From Oscillospiraceae bacterium (GTDB taxonomy: Bacteria; Bacillota; Clostridia; Oscillospirales; Oscillospiraceae): a stretch of 51,635 nt of DNA. Position 1 is the first letter of the stretch. The number at the start of each line of letters is the position of its first letter. The notes under the pieces were generated by a model. The model had not been told where the DNA came from. It saw only the letters and a list, made by a program, of their open reading frames with translations, and did no database searches. Below, piece after piece: positions 1 through 8,114 of the stretch. The DNA is taken from contig SVLR01000014.1 in the NCBI GenBank assembly GCA_015067785.1, positions 1 to 51,635 of the forward strand, given 5' to 3'. The translations under genes were made by a program, and so were the position numbers.

Positions 1-37
1 TATAAAAATAGTCCCCGCCAAATTTCTTGACGGGGAC
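1..37 (-). terminator. Intrinsic terminator of ppdK
   Basis: Read on the minus strand, an 11-bp stem (GTCCCCG with its complement, plus four weaker pairs) and a 5-nt loop at 11-37 are followed by a T-rich tract at 10-1. It lies 75 bp past the ppdK stop. Confidence 0.85.
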
Positions 38-111
38 TACACAGGATATTAACTTTTGTCCCAAACAGCGTTTTTTGACGCTCAGTGGGAGTGCTCTAAA
101 TCAGATAGGGC

Positions 112-2745
112 TTATTTACCCATTTCCTTAATAGCAGCTTGCGCAGCAGCGAGCCGAGCAATAGGCACACGGAAGGGGCTGCAGGACACATAGTCCAGAC
201 CGATCTTGTGGCAGAATTCCACAGAGACGGGGTCGCCGCCGTGCTCACCGCAGATGCCGTAATGCAGCTTCTTACCGGAGGCCTTGCCCTTGGCAACAGC
301 CATCTCCATCAGCATGCCGACACCGGTCTGATCCAGCTTTGCAAAGGGATCGTTCTCGTAGATCTTGGTGTCGTAGTAAGCAGACAGGAACTTGCCTGCG
401 TCGTCACGGGAGAAACCGAAGGTCATCTGGGTCAGGTCATTGGTACCGAAGCAGAAGAACTCAGCTTCCTGAGCGATCTGATCCGCAGTCAGACAAGCTC
501 TGGGGATCTCGATCATCGTACCGACCTCGTAATGCAGTGCAACACCGGCAGCCGCGATTTCCGCGTCAGCAGTCTTGACGACCACATCCTTAACATACTT
601 CAGCTCCTTGACATCGCCAACCAGGGGGATCATGATCTCAGGAACATTATTCCACTCGGGATGACGCTTCGCTACTGCGATGGCAGCACGGATAACCGCC
701 TTGGTCTGCATAGCAGCGATCTCGGGATAGGTAACGCTCAGACGGCAGCCACGGTGACCCATCATGGGGTTGAACTCGTGGAGAGATGCGATGATATCCT
801 TGATCTGCTGTACAGTCTTGCCCTGGGTGGCAGCCAGCGCAGCGATGTCCTCCTCGGTGGTGGGAACGAACTCGTGGAGCGGGGGATCCAGGAAGCGGAT
901 GCAAACGGGCATACCCTCCATCGCCTCGTACAGACCCTCGAAGTCAGCCTGCTGCATAGGCAGGATCTTCTCCAGAGCAGCCTCGCGCTCCTCTACGGTA
1001 TCGGAGCAGATCATCTCACGGAAAGAGCCGATACGGCCTTCCTCGAAGAACATATGCTCGGTACGGCACAGGCCGATGCCCTCTGCGCCCAGCTCGCGTG
1101 CCTTGATGGCATCACGGGGGGAGTCAGCATTGGTGCGGACCTTCAGAGTGCGGTACTGGTCAGCCCAGCTCATGATCCGACCAAATTCGCCGGCAATTTC
1201 AGCGTCCTTGGTGGTGATCAGGCCTTCGTAGATATTACCGGTAGAGCCATCGAGAGAGAGGAAGTCGCCCTCGTTATAGGTCTTGCCGGCCAGAGTGAAC
1301 TTCTTGTTCTCCTCGTCCATATTAATCTCGGTGCAACCGGAAACACAGCAGGTACCCATACCACGGGCAACAACGGCAGCGTGGGAGGTCATACCGCCAC
1401 GGACGGTCAGGATGCCCTGGGCAGCCATCATGCCCTCGATATCCTCAGGAGAGGTCTCCAAACGAACCAGAACCACCTTCTCGCCACGGGCTGCCCATTC
1501 CTTAGCATCCTCAGCGGTGAAGACGATCTTACCGGCAGCGGCGCCGGGGGAAGCAGGCAGAGCCTTACCGATGGGAGCAGACTCCTTCAGAGCCTTGGTA
1601 TCGAACTGGGGATGCAGCAGAGTGTCCAGGTTACGGGGATCGATCATGGCGACCGCCTTCTTCTCGTCGATCATACCCTCATCCACCAAGTCGCAGGCGA
1701 TCTTCAGAGCAGCGGGAGCGGTACGCTTGCCGTTACGGGTCTGGAGCATATAGAGCTTGCCGTTCTCCACGGTGAACTCCATATCCTGCATATCGCGATA
1801 GTGATCCTCCAGAATGGCGCAGACCTTCTCGAACTGAGCAAACGCCTCGGGGAACTTGTCAGCCATCTCGGAGATAGGCATAGGAGTGCGGACACCGGCA
1901 ACAACGTCTTCGCCCTGGGCATTGGTGAGGAACTCGCCCATCAGGCCGCGCTTACCGGTGGCAGGATCACGGGTAAAGGCAACACCGGTACCGCAGTTGT
2001 CGCCCATATTGCCGAAGGCCATGGACTGCACGTTAACGGCAGTGCCCCAAGAGTAGGGAATGTCGTTTTCACGACGGTAGACATTTGCACGGGGGTTGTC
2101 CCAGCTGCGGAAAACAGCCTTGACAGCGCCCATCAGCTGCTCTACAGGGTCGGTGGGGAAGTCGGTGCCCAGCTTGCTCTTATACTCAGCCTTGAACTGA
2201 CCGGCCAGCTCCTTCAGGTCGTCAGCAGTCAGCTCCACGTCCTGAGTGACACCCTTCTTTTCCTTCATCTCATCGATGAGGACTTCAAAGTACTTCTTGC
2301 CGACTTCCATAACAACGTCGGAATACATCTGAATAAAACGGCGGTAGCAGTCCCAAGCCCAACGGGGGTTGCCGGACTTAGTAGCCAAGACCTCAACGAC
2401 CTCTTCATTCAGGCCCAGATTCAGGATGGTGTCCATCATACCGGGCATAGAGGCGCGGGCGCCGGAACGGACGGAGACCAGCAAAGGATTCTCCTTATCA
2501 CCGAACTTCTTGCCGGTGATCTCCTCCAGCTTTGCAACATGCTCCATGATCTGCGCCTGAATATCGGCATTGATCATACAGCCATCTTCGTAATACTTGG
2601 TGCAGGCTTCGGTAGAAACGGTGAAGCCCTGAGGGACAGGCAGGCCGATATTGGTCATTTCTGCAAGGTTTGCACCCTTGCCGCCCAGCAGCTCACGCAT
2701 GGAGCCATTGCCTTCGGTAAACAGGTAAACGTATTTGTGAGACAT
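112..2745 (-). CDS. ppdK: Pyruvate, phosphate dikinase
   Basis: Interconverts pyruvate, ATP and phosphate with PEP, AMP and pyrophosphate in the cytoplasm; in anaerobes it links glycolysis, gluconeogenesis and PPi use. The 877 residues match the family length. The order is an N-terminal nucleotide-binding domain (about 1-340), a swivelling phosphohistidine domain and a C-terminal PEP/pyruvate barrel. The motif GGMTSHAAVVARG puts the catalytic His at residue 455, the same number as in the well-studied Clostridium symbiosum enzyme, and the C-terminal barrel has HYGICGEHGGDP with its active-site Cys. The start is preceded by AAAGGGG. It is monocistronic, with its own promoter and terminator. No sign of a PPDK regulatory protein gene nearby. 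Confidence 0.97.
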   Translation of the reverse strand: MSHKYVYLFTEGNGSMRELLGGKGANLAEMTNIGLPVPQGFTVSTEACTKYYEDGCMINADIQAQIMEHVAKLEEITGKKFGDKENPLLVSVRSGARASMPGMMDTILNLGLNEEVVEVLATKSGNPRWAWDCYRRFIQMYSDVVMEVGKKYFEVLIDEMKEKKGVTQDVELTADDLKELAGQFKAEYKSKLGTDFPTDPVEQLMGAVKAVFRSWDNPRANVYRRENDIPYSWGTAVNVQSMAFGNMGDNCGTGVAFTRDPATGKRGLMGEFLTNAQGEDVVAGVRTPMPISEMADKFPEAFAQFEKVCAILEDHYRDMQDMEFTVENGKLYMLQTRNGKRTAPAALKIACDLVDEGMIDEKKAVAMIDPRNLDTLLHPQFDTKALKESAPIGKALPASPGAAAGKIVFTAEDAKEWAARGEKVVLVRLETSPEDIEGMMAAQGILTVRGGMTSHAAVVARGMGTCCVSGCTEINMDEENKKFTLAGKTYNEGDFLSLDGSTGNIYEGLITTKDAEIAGEFGRIMSWADQYRTLKVRTNADSPRDAIKARELGAEGIGLCRTEHMFFEEGRIGSFREMICSDTVEEREAALEKILPMQQADFEGLYEAMEGMPVCIRFLDPPLHEFVPTTEEDIAALAATQGKTVQQIKDIIASLHEFNPMMGHRGCRLSVTYPEIAAMQTKAVIRAAIAVAKRHPEWNNVPEIMIPLVGDVKELKYVKDVVVKTADAEIAAAGVALHYEVGTMIEIPRACLTADQIAQEAEFFCFGTNDLTQMTFGFSRDDAGKFLSAYYDTKIYENDPFAKLDQTGVGMLMEMAVAKGKASGKKLHYGICGEHGGDPVSVEFCHKIGLDYVSCSPFRVPIARLAAAQAAIKEMGK

Positions 2746-2815
2746 ATGATACCCCTTTCAGTATTTCCCGGCATTCGCCGGTTGTTTTTTTATTGAATTT
2801 CTAAATTGCGCAAAG

Positions 2816-2844
2816 ATTATAGCACAACGAACAAAAAAAGTAAA
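2816..2844 (-). promoter_or_regulatory. Promoter of ppdK
   Basis: Minus-strand TTTACT (2844-2839), 17-bp spacer, TATAAT (2821-2816), with an extended -10 (TGC directly before TATAAT). The leader of about 65 nt holds a small CCGGC/GCCGG hairpin at 2769-2782. Confidence 0.7.
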
Positions 2845-2874
2845 CCCATTTTACTGCTTTTTCCTAATTTTTTG

Positions 2875-3453
2875 TCAATATTCCCGCAGGACTGCCTTTA
2901 CAACCCCGATAATCTCTGCTTCTGTGCCGTCAATGGGCGCATACATATCGTTTTCCGGCATCAACCAGACCTGACCGTTCTTGCGAAGCAGTCGCTTCAC
3001 TGTCGCCTCGTCGTCAATACGGGCCACCACGATCTGTCCGCTGTCAGCTGTTTGCTGGGGGCGAACCACCACTTTATCGCCGCTTAGAATACCCGCGCCA
3101 ACCATACTGTCGCCCCGAACACGAAGGGCAAAGCAGGAAGGATCGCCATCCCAAGCCATCGTCCCCTCCCGGTTTTCCACCGCCAAGATCGGCACACCTG
3201 CAGTAACCACACCGACCACCGGGATCTGTCCCGGACGCTGGGCAGTAGCAATGGCGCGCTTGCGGCCCTTCCCGCCGGAGGGAAGCAGAAGCCCCCTTTC
3301 CTGCAGCTGCTGCAAATGGTAATTGACAGACGCCGTAGAGCTTAACCCCACCGCCGCACCGATCTCCCGAATAGAGGGCGCATAACCGTTTTCCTGCACG
3401 AATTCGTTTACAAATTTCAGAATTTCCTCCGCTTTATTGCTTCGTCTTGGCAT
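2875..3453 (-). CDS. lexA: LexA repressor, SOS regulator
   Basis: Represses DNA-damage genes and cleaves itself when activated by RecA. The 192 residues contain an N-terminal winged helix-turn-helix (PSIREIGAAVGLSSTASV region) and a C-terminal S24 peptidase domain with the catalytic Ser in RGDSMVGAGI and the general-base Lys in DEATVKRL. I chose the start at 3453 (MPRRSNK), which follows AGAGGCGG and GGAAGG. A longer frame reaching 3489 begins inside the probable -10 hexamer and cannot be used; a start at 3477 is possible. It is convergent with nothing and lies just upstream of ppdK with a separate promoter. Confidence 0.95.
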   Translation of the reverse strand: MPRRSNKAEEILKFVNEFVQENGYAPSIREIGAAVGLSSTASVNYHLQQLQERGLLLPSGGKGRKRAIATAQRPGQIPVVGVVTAGVPILAVENREGTMAWDGDPSCFALRVRGDSMVGAGILSGDKVVVRPQQTADSGQIVVARIDDEATVKRLLRKNGQVWLMPENDMYAPIDGTEAEIIGVVKAVLREY

Positions 3454-3483
3454 AGCCTTCCGCCTCTCTTTCTTCATAGTCTT

Positions 3484-3516
3484 GTTCATTATAGCACATA
3501 TGAACGAAAAAGAAAA
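3484..3516 (-). promoter_or_regulatory. lexA promoter with flanking inverted repeat
   Basis: Minus-strand extended -10 TGCTATAAT (TATAAT at 3493-3488); the -35 region is poor (TTTTCT at 3516-3511). An inverted repeat GTTCAT (3484-3489) and ATGAAC (3500-3505) brackets the -10. That placement would suit an operator, but the half-sites point the opposite way from the Bacillus-type GAAC-N4-GTTC SOS box, so LexA binding is not established. Confidence 0.45.
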
Positions 3517-3838
3517 GAATTATTTTTCTAATTCATAATTCATAATTACAAATTACGAATTATAAATTGGGGTTGAATGCGATTGTAGGGACCGGCGTCC
3601 TCGATGGTCCGAAATGAAATCATTCCTCGATAGGGTGATTTTATTCTAATTATAGTGGTGCACACCGGGAGATTGCCGCGTCGCTTCGCTCCTCGCAATG
3701 ACACCGAGGGACGATGGTTGGAAAAGAATTTATAATTTGTAACTTGTAATTTGTAACTCTCTCCCCTCTTTTTCGGCAAATTCCGCACCGCATGGCATCA
3801 TATACTATTTCTGTATGGCAATGAAAGGAGCGATGTTG
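3517..3838. other. Non-coding gap with repeat fragments
   Basis: About 320 bp between lexA and the ferritin-like gene. It holds short AT-rich near-repeats of the type AATTCATAATTACAAATTAC, a GGACC-containing repeat at 3581-3611 (see separate entry) and a segment near 3670-3715 (CGTCGCTTCGCTCCTCGCAA). No supported gene is seen. TATACT at 3801-3806 could be a -10 for the downstream gene, but no convincing -35 lies before it. Confidence 0.5.
3581..3611. repeat. Short dispersed repeat, GGACC family, copy 1
   Basis: The sequence ATTGTAGGGACCGGCGTCC, followed by TCGATGGTCC, recurs with few changes at 27301-27330. It is a small imperfect palindrome (GGACC...GGTCC). Confidence 0.6.
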
Positions 3839-4288
3839 ATGGATATCAATCAGAAGACACGGCAGGTCCTGCAGCGGGTGCAGGGGGACGCGCCCCGCCC
3901 GGAGCTACGGCAGCTACCGGAGCTAATTACGGAGGAAAAGGCAGGTGCTGCCGCATATTTACATTTATCCCACCGCTTTGGGGGCAAAGAAGGGGCAATG
4001 CTTCGCAGAATGTTTGAGGAGGAGCAGACACATATTGCCTGTCTTCGGGGTATTTTTCGGCTGATGACCGGAGAACGGTGCCAGATCCACACTGCGCCGC
4101 AACCGTTATCTGAGGACGCGGCTGTGCTGCTGCGACGGTGCTACGGCAGGGAGATGCGCTGTCTTTCCGTTTACGAAGCCCATGCTGCCGATCCGGAATA
4201 CGGTCCGGTCTTCCTGCAGCTCGCCCGGGAGGAAAAAGAGCATTGTAAGAACATATTGCATTTGATCGGCAAATTAGACCCCAAATAG
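3839..4288 (+). CDS. Ferritin-like di-iron protein, rubrerythrin-type helical bundle
   Basis: A 149-residue, all-helical protein with carboxylate and histidine iron-ligand patterns: an early Glu (ITEEKAG), EEEQTH near residue 68, a later Glu (VYEAH) and EEKEHC near residue 132. This is the two-pair ExxH layout of ferritin-like/rubrerythrin bundles. There is no C-terminal rubredoxin CxxC domain, so it is not a complete rubrerythrin. A role in peroxide or iron handling is inferred from the family. Upstream in-frame ATGs exist at 3815, 3821 and 3833; I chose 3839 because AAGGAG (3825-3830) sits 8 nt before it. It is isolated, facing the lgt operon across a shared terminator. Confidence 0.8.
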   Translation: MDINQKTRQVLQRVQGDAPRPELRQLPELITEEKAGAAAYLHLSHRFGGKEGAMLRRMFEEEQTHIACLRGIFRLMTGERCQIHTAPQPLSEDAAVLLRRCYGREMRCLSVYEAHAADPEYGPVFLQLAREEKEHCKNILHLIGKLDPK

Positions 4289-4404
4289 AAATTGACAATT
4301 GATAGTTGATAATTGACAGTTAAGGTATCCGCAAGCGGACAATTCTAATTCCGTCTATGTAGCAGACACCACAATTTTGCATGTTACATTCTGCATTGTG
4401 CATT
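4289..4404. repeat. AT-rich repeat with GTGTCTGC motif, copy 1 (reverse)
   Basis: Contains tandem variants of AATTGACAATTGATAG, the palindrome TCCGCAAGCGGA, and AGCAGACACCACAATT, the reverse complement of the GGTGTCTGCT element at 24294 and 32651. A run of ATGCANAATGC-like words also matches 24266-24290. No gene is seen. Confidence 0.55.
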
Positions 4405-4437
4405 AAAAAAGCCTTCCCCCAGCGGGAAGGCTTTTTT
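4405..4437. terminator. Bidirectional terminator
   Basis: Stem GCCTTCCC (4411-4418) / GGGAAGGC (4424-4431), flanked by A6 and T6. It can end both the ferritin-like gene (plus) and lgt (minus). Confidence 0.9.
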
Positions 4438-4438
4438 C

Positions 4439-5269
4439 TTACTGGTTATTTACGCGGTTGACATAGAGCTTATTTTTATCGTGCTTATAGAAGGCCAGCG
4501 CCAGCAGCACACCGGCTGCTACCACGAAGCTGATCAGCGCCAGCACCTGACTGACACGGAAGGGGCCCCAATAAAGGCTGTCGGTCCGCAGACCTTCGAT
4601 CATTGCTCTTCCCAAGCCGTACCAAGCTGCATAGCCCAGGGCGATCTGCCCATCATACTGACGCTTCTTGGATAGGAAATGGAGTGCTACAAAGCCTACC
4701 GCATTCCAAAGGGATTCATAAAGGAAAGTGGGATGATGGAACTCCCAGGCCTTGGTGGTGACATTGTAAAGACCCATCCGCAGGAAGTTTGTGGTCTCGC
4801 TGCCGAAGGCCTCCCGGTTAAAGAAGTTGCCCCAGCGTCCAATAGACTGTCCAATAAGGAAGCCCAGCGCCACAATATCCAGCACGGCAGGCAGGCTGAT
4901 CTTCTTTACCTTGGCAAACACGATAATGCCCAGCGCCGCACCCAAAACACCGCCGTAGATAGCAAGACCACCGTTCCATATATAGAGGATGGAGATGGGA
5001 TCGTCCTTATAGTAGTCCCATTGGAAGGCGCAGTAGTAAAGCCGGGCGCACAGCACCGCAAAGGGAATGATACACAGCGCACCGTCGATAACATCGTCCT
5101 GCTTAAGACCAAACTGCTTGCAGCGACGCAGACCGTAGATGGCGGCAAGGGTCATACCGATGGCAATGATCAGACCATAGTAATGGATCTGCACCGGACC
5201 AAGGTCCAGCATCCGGTCGGGGTTGATCTCCAGGCCGAAGAGAGGGAAGGATATCTTAGAGTAATTCAT
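4439..5269 (-). CDS. lgt: Prolipoprotein diacylglyceryl transferase
   Basis: Transfers diacylglycerol from phosphatidylglycerol to the lipobox Cys of prolipoproteins in the cytoplasmic membrane, the first step of lipoprotein maturation. The 276 residues hold about seven membrane segments and the Lgt signature GRWGNFFNREAFG near residue 145, with the conserved Arg, Asn and Glu. A second conserved stretch is NGGLAIYGGVLGA. The start has AAGGAGAAAAGAA upstream. It is last in the minus operon after the two M16 genes, 20 bp after the second. Its substrates include the lipoprotein at 31100. Confidence 0.96.
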   Translation of the reverse strand: MNYSKISFPLFGLEINPDRMLDLGPVQIHYYGLIIAIGMTLAAIYGLRRCKQFGLKQDDVIDGALCIIPFAVLCARLYYCAFQWDYYKDDPISILYIWNGGLAIYGGVLGAALGIIVFAKVKKISLPAVLDIVALGFLIGQSIGRWGNFFNREAFGSETTNFLRMGLYNVTTKAWEFHHPTFLYESLWNAVGFVALHFLSKKRQYDGQIALGYAAWYGLGRAMIEGLRTDSLYWGPFRVSQVLALISFVVAAGVLLALAFYKHDKNKLYVNRVNNQ

Positions 5270-5289
5270 TTCTTTTCTCCTTAGATGAT

Positions 5290-6573
5290 TTATTCAGCGG
5301 TCACTTGAACAGGACGGATCACGGAGATGGCGCAATTTTCTTCACGGACTGCCGTGCGTAAGAAATCCGTCAGCTCATCTGCCGTTATTTTCTCATAAAT
5401 TGTCGGAAAATTCAAGTAGTCAAATCCAGAAAAATGATAGGCGCAGATTCGGAAAATGAGAGAGCTACTGCTATCCAGCGCCCGGATCCGTCTGCCCAGC
5501 GCGCTGCGCTTCATCCGCAGCAGCGTCTCCTCAGAAATTCCCGCCTCGCAAAGCCTTTTCGCCTCCGCGATCACCGCCTGCAGGACTTTCTCCGGGTACT
5601 CGCTGTCTCCGGAAATACTCAGCATTCCCATGCCGGAGACAGTCTCAAAGCCGCCGCCAAAGGAATTGTCGATGACCCCTTCCTCATAGAGCCGCAGATA
5701 TAGGTCTGAGGACTCGCCAAAAAGGGCTTCACAGGCAAGGTCTGCCACAAACTCCTGACGGACTGCCGCCTCTCCCCTGCCGGGGTCAGCGCACTTAAAA
5801 CCGATCTGGAAGAGCGGCATCGCCACTTCCATTTCCGTTTCGGTGCTGTGACAAAGCACCGTTTCCGGCTCGTCCCATCGCTCTACCCGGGGTGTTTTTT
5901 CCTTTTTTGCAGTTGGCAGATGTTCCCGGGCGATCTTGCAGACCGCTTCCGGGTCCACATCGCCTACCACGCAAAGAAGCATATTTTCCGGAGAATAAAA
6001 TGCCCTATGGCAGGCATACAGCACCTCCGGTGTGATCTGTGCGATGGTCTCCCGAGTACCCAAAATAGGGGTATTGATGGGGTGATTTTCATACATACAG
6101 CCCATCAGCCGTTCAAAAACCGCCGTATCGGGACTGTCCACATTCATTTCGATCTCCTGACCGATAATGCCCTGCTCCTTTTCCACGCTCTCCTCCGTAA
6201 AATAAGGTGTGGAAACAAAGTCCAAAAGCAGCGCCAGTGCTTTTTCGAACTGCCCGGTACAGTTAAAATAGTAGGCAGTCATATCATAGCTGGTAAACGC
6301 ATTCACATCCGCGCCCATAGAAGCAAACTGACCGCTCACTTCCCCATCGGGCATATCGAACATCTTATGCTCCAGATAATGGGCAACGCCTGCCGGCGCG
6401 GTCAGCGTTTTCCCGTCTACCGTAAAGCAGGTATGGATCGCACCGTAATCGGTGACGAAATAGCAAAGCTTCTTTTGGAAGCCGGGTCGGGGTACTACCG
6501 TAACGGTCAGTCCATTGGGGAGTGTCTCCCGGAAGACCGTTTCGCCCAGGCGGGGGTACTCTTTTTTGATCAA
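5290..6573 (-). CDS. M16 family zinc peptidase, YfmH-like catalytic partner
   Basis: A 427-residue pitrilysin-fold protein. It has the inverted zinc motif HXXEH (HYLEH, about residue 86) and the downstream Glu in EKEQGIIGQEIEM, so this member should be catalytically competent. The middle region carries the second M16 half. It overlaps the preceding M16 gene by 4 bp (ATGA), suggesting translational coupling and a heterodimer. In Bacillus and relatives this pair is annotated YfmF/YfmH, linked to processing around EF-P modification; the exact substrate here is unknown. No efp gene lies in the window. Confidence 0.88.
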   Translation of the reverse strand: MIKKEYPRLGETVFRETLPNGLTVTVVPRPGFQKKLCYFVTDYGAIHTCFTVDGKTLTAPAGVAHYLEHKMFDMPDGEVSGQFASMGADVNAFTSYDMTAYYFNCTGQFEKALALLLDFVSTPYFTEESVEKEQGIIGQEIEMNVDSPDTAVFERLMGCMYENHPINTPILGTRETIAQITPEVLYACHRAFYSPENMLLCVVGDVDPEAVCKIAREHLPTAKKEKTPRVERWDEPETVLCHSTETEMEVAMPLFQIGFKCADPGRGEAAVRQEFVADLACEALFGESSDLYLRLYEEGVIDNSFGGGFETVSGMGMLSISGDSEYPEKVLQAVIAEAKRLCEAGISEETLLRMKRSALGRRIRALDSSSSLIFRICAYHFSGFDYLNFPTIYEKITADELTDFLRTAVREENCAISVIRPVQVTAE

Positions 6574-7835
6574 TTTTCTTCCCCCCTTAAGAAATAGACA
6601 GTATGCTTTTTCAGGGTCTTTGCCGCCTGCGCTACTGCCTCCGGTGTGCAGGTGGCAACCGCCTCCATATATTCCTCCCGGGACAGCAGCCCACCGGTCA
6701 CAGCCCGGATGGCGTAATAGCCTTCGATGTTACCTGGGCTGTCGTTCACAGCAGAAAGGGTAGACAACAGAAGCTGCCGGGCACTTTCCATTTCCATCTC
6801 CGTAATTTCTCCACGGCAGATAGCGGCGATTTGCTCTTCCACCTGCTGCTCTACGATCTCCCTCTTACTGCTGTCGATGCCCGCAGAAACGGTCATAATG
6901 CCCTTACTGCTATAGAAAACTGCGCCGATGTCGTAGCAAAGGGACATCTGCTCCCGGACCTTCGTAAAAAGCTTACCGGTCATGCCGCCACCCAAAATAG
7001 TGCTGCAAAGGTGCATAGCTGCATACTGCTCGGTGCGCTGGGTGATTGGGGTATAGTAGCCGATGGAAAGTCTTGCCTGGGAGATCGTCATCTTTTCTTC
7101 TACAATCCCGCCCTCTCCGTCGCAAAAGCCGGTCTGTGGCGGCAGGGATGGGATTTCCGCTTCCGTATCACCGAACAAAGGGCGAAGCTTATCCGCCACA
7201 GCCGCTGCATCCTGACTCCCCACATAGAACATTTCTACAGGACTTTCCCGCAGCAGCTTTTCATAGTGACGGTAAAGGCTTTCGGCAGTAATTTCAGAGA
7301 CCGCCTTTTTATCACCCAAGCGGGGAATGCCGTAGCTGTCGGTCTTGCACATATGGCGCATCAGCATATCGGCGGCGTAGGAACGCTTGTCATTGAGCCG
7401 GGATTCGATGGTGGCGATCAGATTCTTCTTTTCGCTCTCCACCACACTTTCCGGGAAAATGCCATTTTCCAACCGGGGCGCAAAAAGCAGCTCCCGCAAA
7501 AATTCTACCATTGGGGCAAAGATCTCATCGCCTTCCAAGGCATACTTATCTTCAATAAAGCCACAGAACAGACCCGACATTTGGTAGTCACCTGCCCGCC
7601 GGGACAGCGGACCGATGGCCGCGCCGTAAAGATCATCGAGCCGCAGGGTGATCGCGCGGAGATCCGGTGCCAATTCGGTACCCCGGAGCAAAACGTTGGG
7701 CAGCAGCGCATTGCTCGCAGACTCCTCCCGCGCCATCGGGCGGACAAACTGCACGCTCAGACACCCCTGCTTAAACCGATCATCCCGAAAGACACGCAGA
7801 ACTGCGCGCTTTGAAAGACGGATCACTTCGATCAT
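6570..7835 (-). CDS. M16 family peptidase-like protein without zinc site, YfmF-like
   Basis: A 421-residue M16 homologue with no HXXEH motif in its N-terminal half. The C-terminal half has TGKLFTKVREQMSLCYDIG, the Arg/Tyr substrate-binding motif of the non-catalytic partner in M16B pairs. It probably forms the inactive half of a heterodimer with the next gene. The frame extends to 7868, but I start at 7835 (MIEVIRLS), where AAGGAG lies 5 nt upstream. First gene of the operon with the YfmH-like gene and lgt. Confidence 0.87.
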   Translation of the reverse strand: MIEVIRLSKRAVLRVFRDDRFKQGCLSVQFVRPMAREESASNALLPNVLLRGTELAPDLRAITLRLDDLYGAAIGPLSRRAGDYQMSGLFCGFIEDKYALEGDEIFAPMVEFLRELLFAPRLENGIFPESVVESEKKNLIATIESRLNDKRSYAADMLMRHMCKTDSYGIPRLGDKKAVSEITAESLYRHYEKLLRESPVEMFYVGSQDAAAVADKLRPLFGDTEAEIPSLPPQTGFCDGEGGIVEEKMTISQARLSIGYYTPITQRTEQYAAMHLCSTILGGGMTGKLFTKVREQMSLCYDIGAVFYSSKGIMTVSAGIDSSKREIVEQQVEEQIAAICRGEITEMEMESARQLLLSTLSAVNDSPGNIEGYYAIRAVTGGLLSREEYMEAVATCTPEAVAQAAKTLKKHTVYFLRGEEN

Positions 7836-7866
7836 ATGATTTCTCCTTGTCATCCAATATGGAATC

Positions 7867-7895
7867 ATTATATACCATTATCTCCAAAATTCATA
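7867..7895 (-). promoter_or_regulatory. Possible promoter of the M16-lgt operon
   Basis: Minus-strand TATAAT at 7872-7867, about 30 bp before the chosen start. The -35 region at 7895-7890 is a poor match, so this rests mainly on the -10. Confidence 0.4.
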
Positions 7896-7925
7896 GAGGA
7901 AACTGAAAAAATTCCGCAAACGCGG

Positions 7926-7954
7926 TTGTTATTTACCGCCCGATGCTGTACAAT
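7926..7954 (+). promoter_or_regulatory. Promoter upstream of prmA
   Basis: TTGTTA (7926-7931), 17-bp spacer, TACAAT (7949-7954). If used, the prmA leader is about 155 nt and includes the whole family B repeat at 7974-8073. Confidence 0.55.
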
Positions 7955-7973
7955 AAGAGAAAATCACAAATAT

Positions 7974-8073
7974 ACCCTCCCCTTTGGGGAGGGGGGGACC
8001 GCGGAGCGGTGGGTGAGGTTTTTGCCTCATCCGACCTCGCTTCGCTCGGCCACCTTCCCCAAAGGGGAAGGTT
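7974..8073 (-). repeat. Family B five-hairpin repeat, copy 1
   Basis: Outer hairpins CCCTCCCCTTTGGGGAGGG and CCTTCCCCAAAGGGGAAGG enclose two variable hairpins (ACCGC/GCGGT and a CGAGCGAAGCGAGG arm) and a central GAGG/CCTC pair. It is the reverse complement in layout of the copies at 16985 and 36958. Confidence 0.85.
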
Positions 8074-8114
8074 TTCCGAACTTTTTCTAAACACTTACGC
8101 ACACGGAGAAGCCT

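Noticed and set aside
139..2796. An 885-codon plus-strand open frame opposite ppdK
   Set aside because: It is exactly antisense to a clearly recognised PPDK gene, its product is low-complexity in character (His/Gly/Leu-rich, no family) and it lacks a ribosome site. It arises from the codon use of ppdK.
3454..3489. The longer lexA start at 3489
   Set aside because: That ATG overlaps the probable -10 hexamer, so it would lie upstream of the transcript start.
3546..3788. An 80-codon minus-strand frame in the lexA-ferritin gap
   Set aside because: It consists of repeat sequence; no ribosome site and no recognisable protein.
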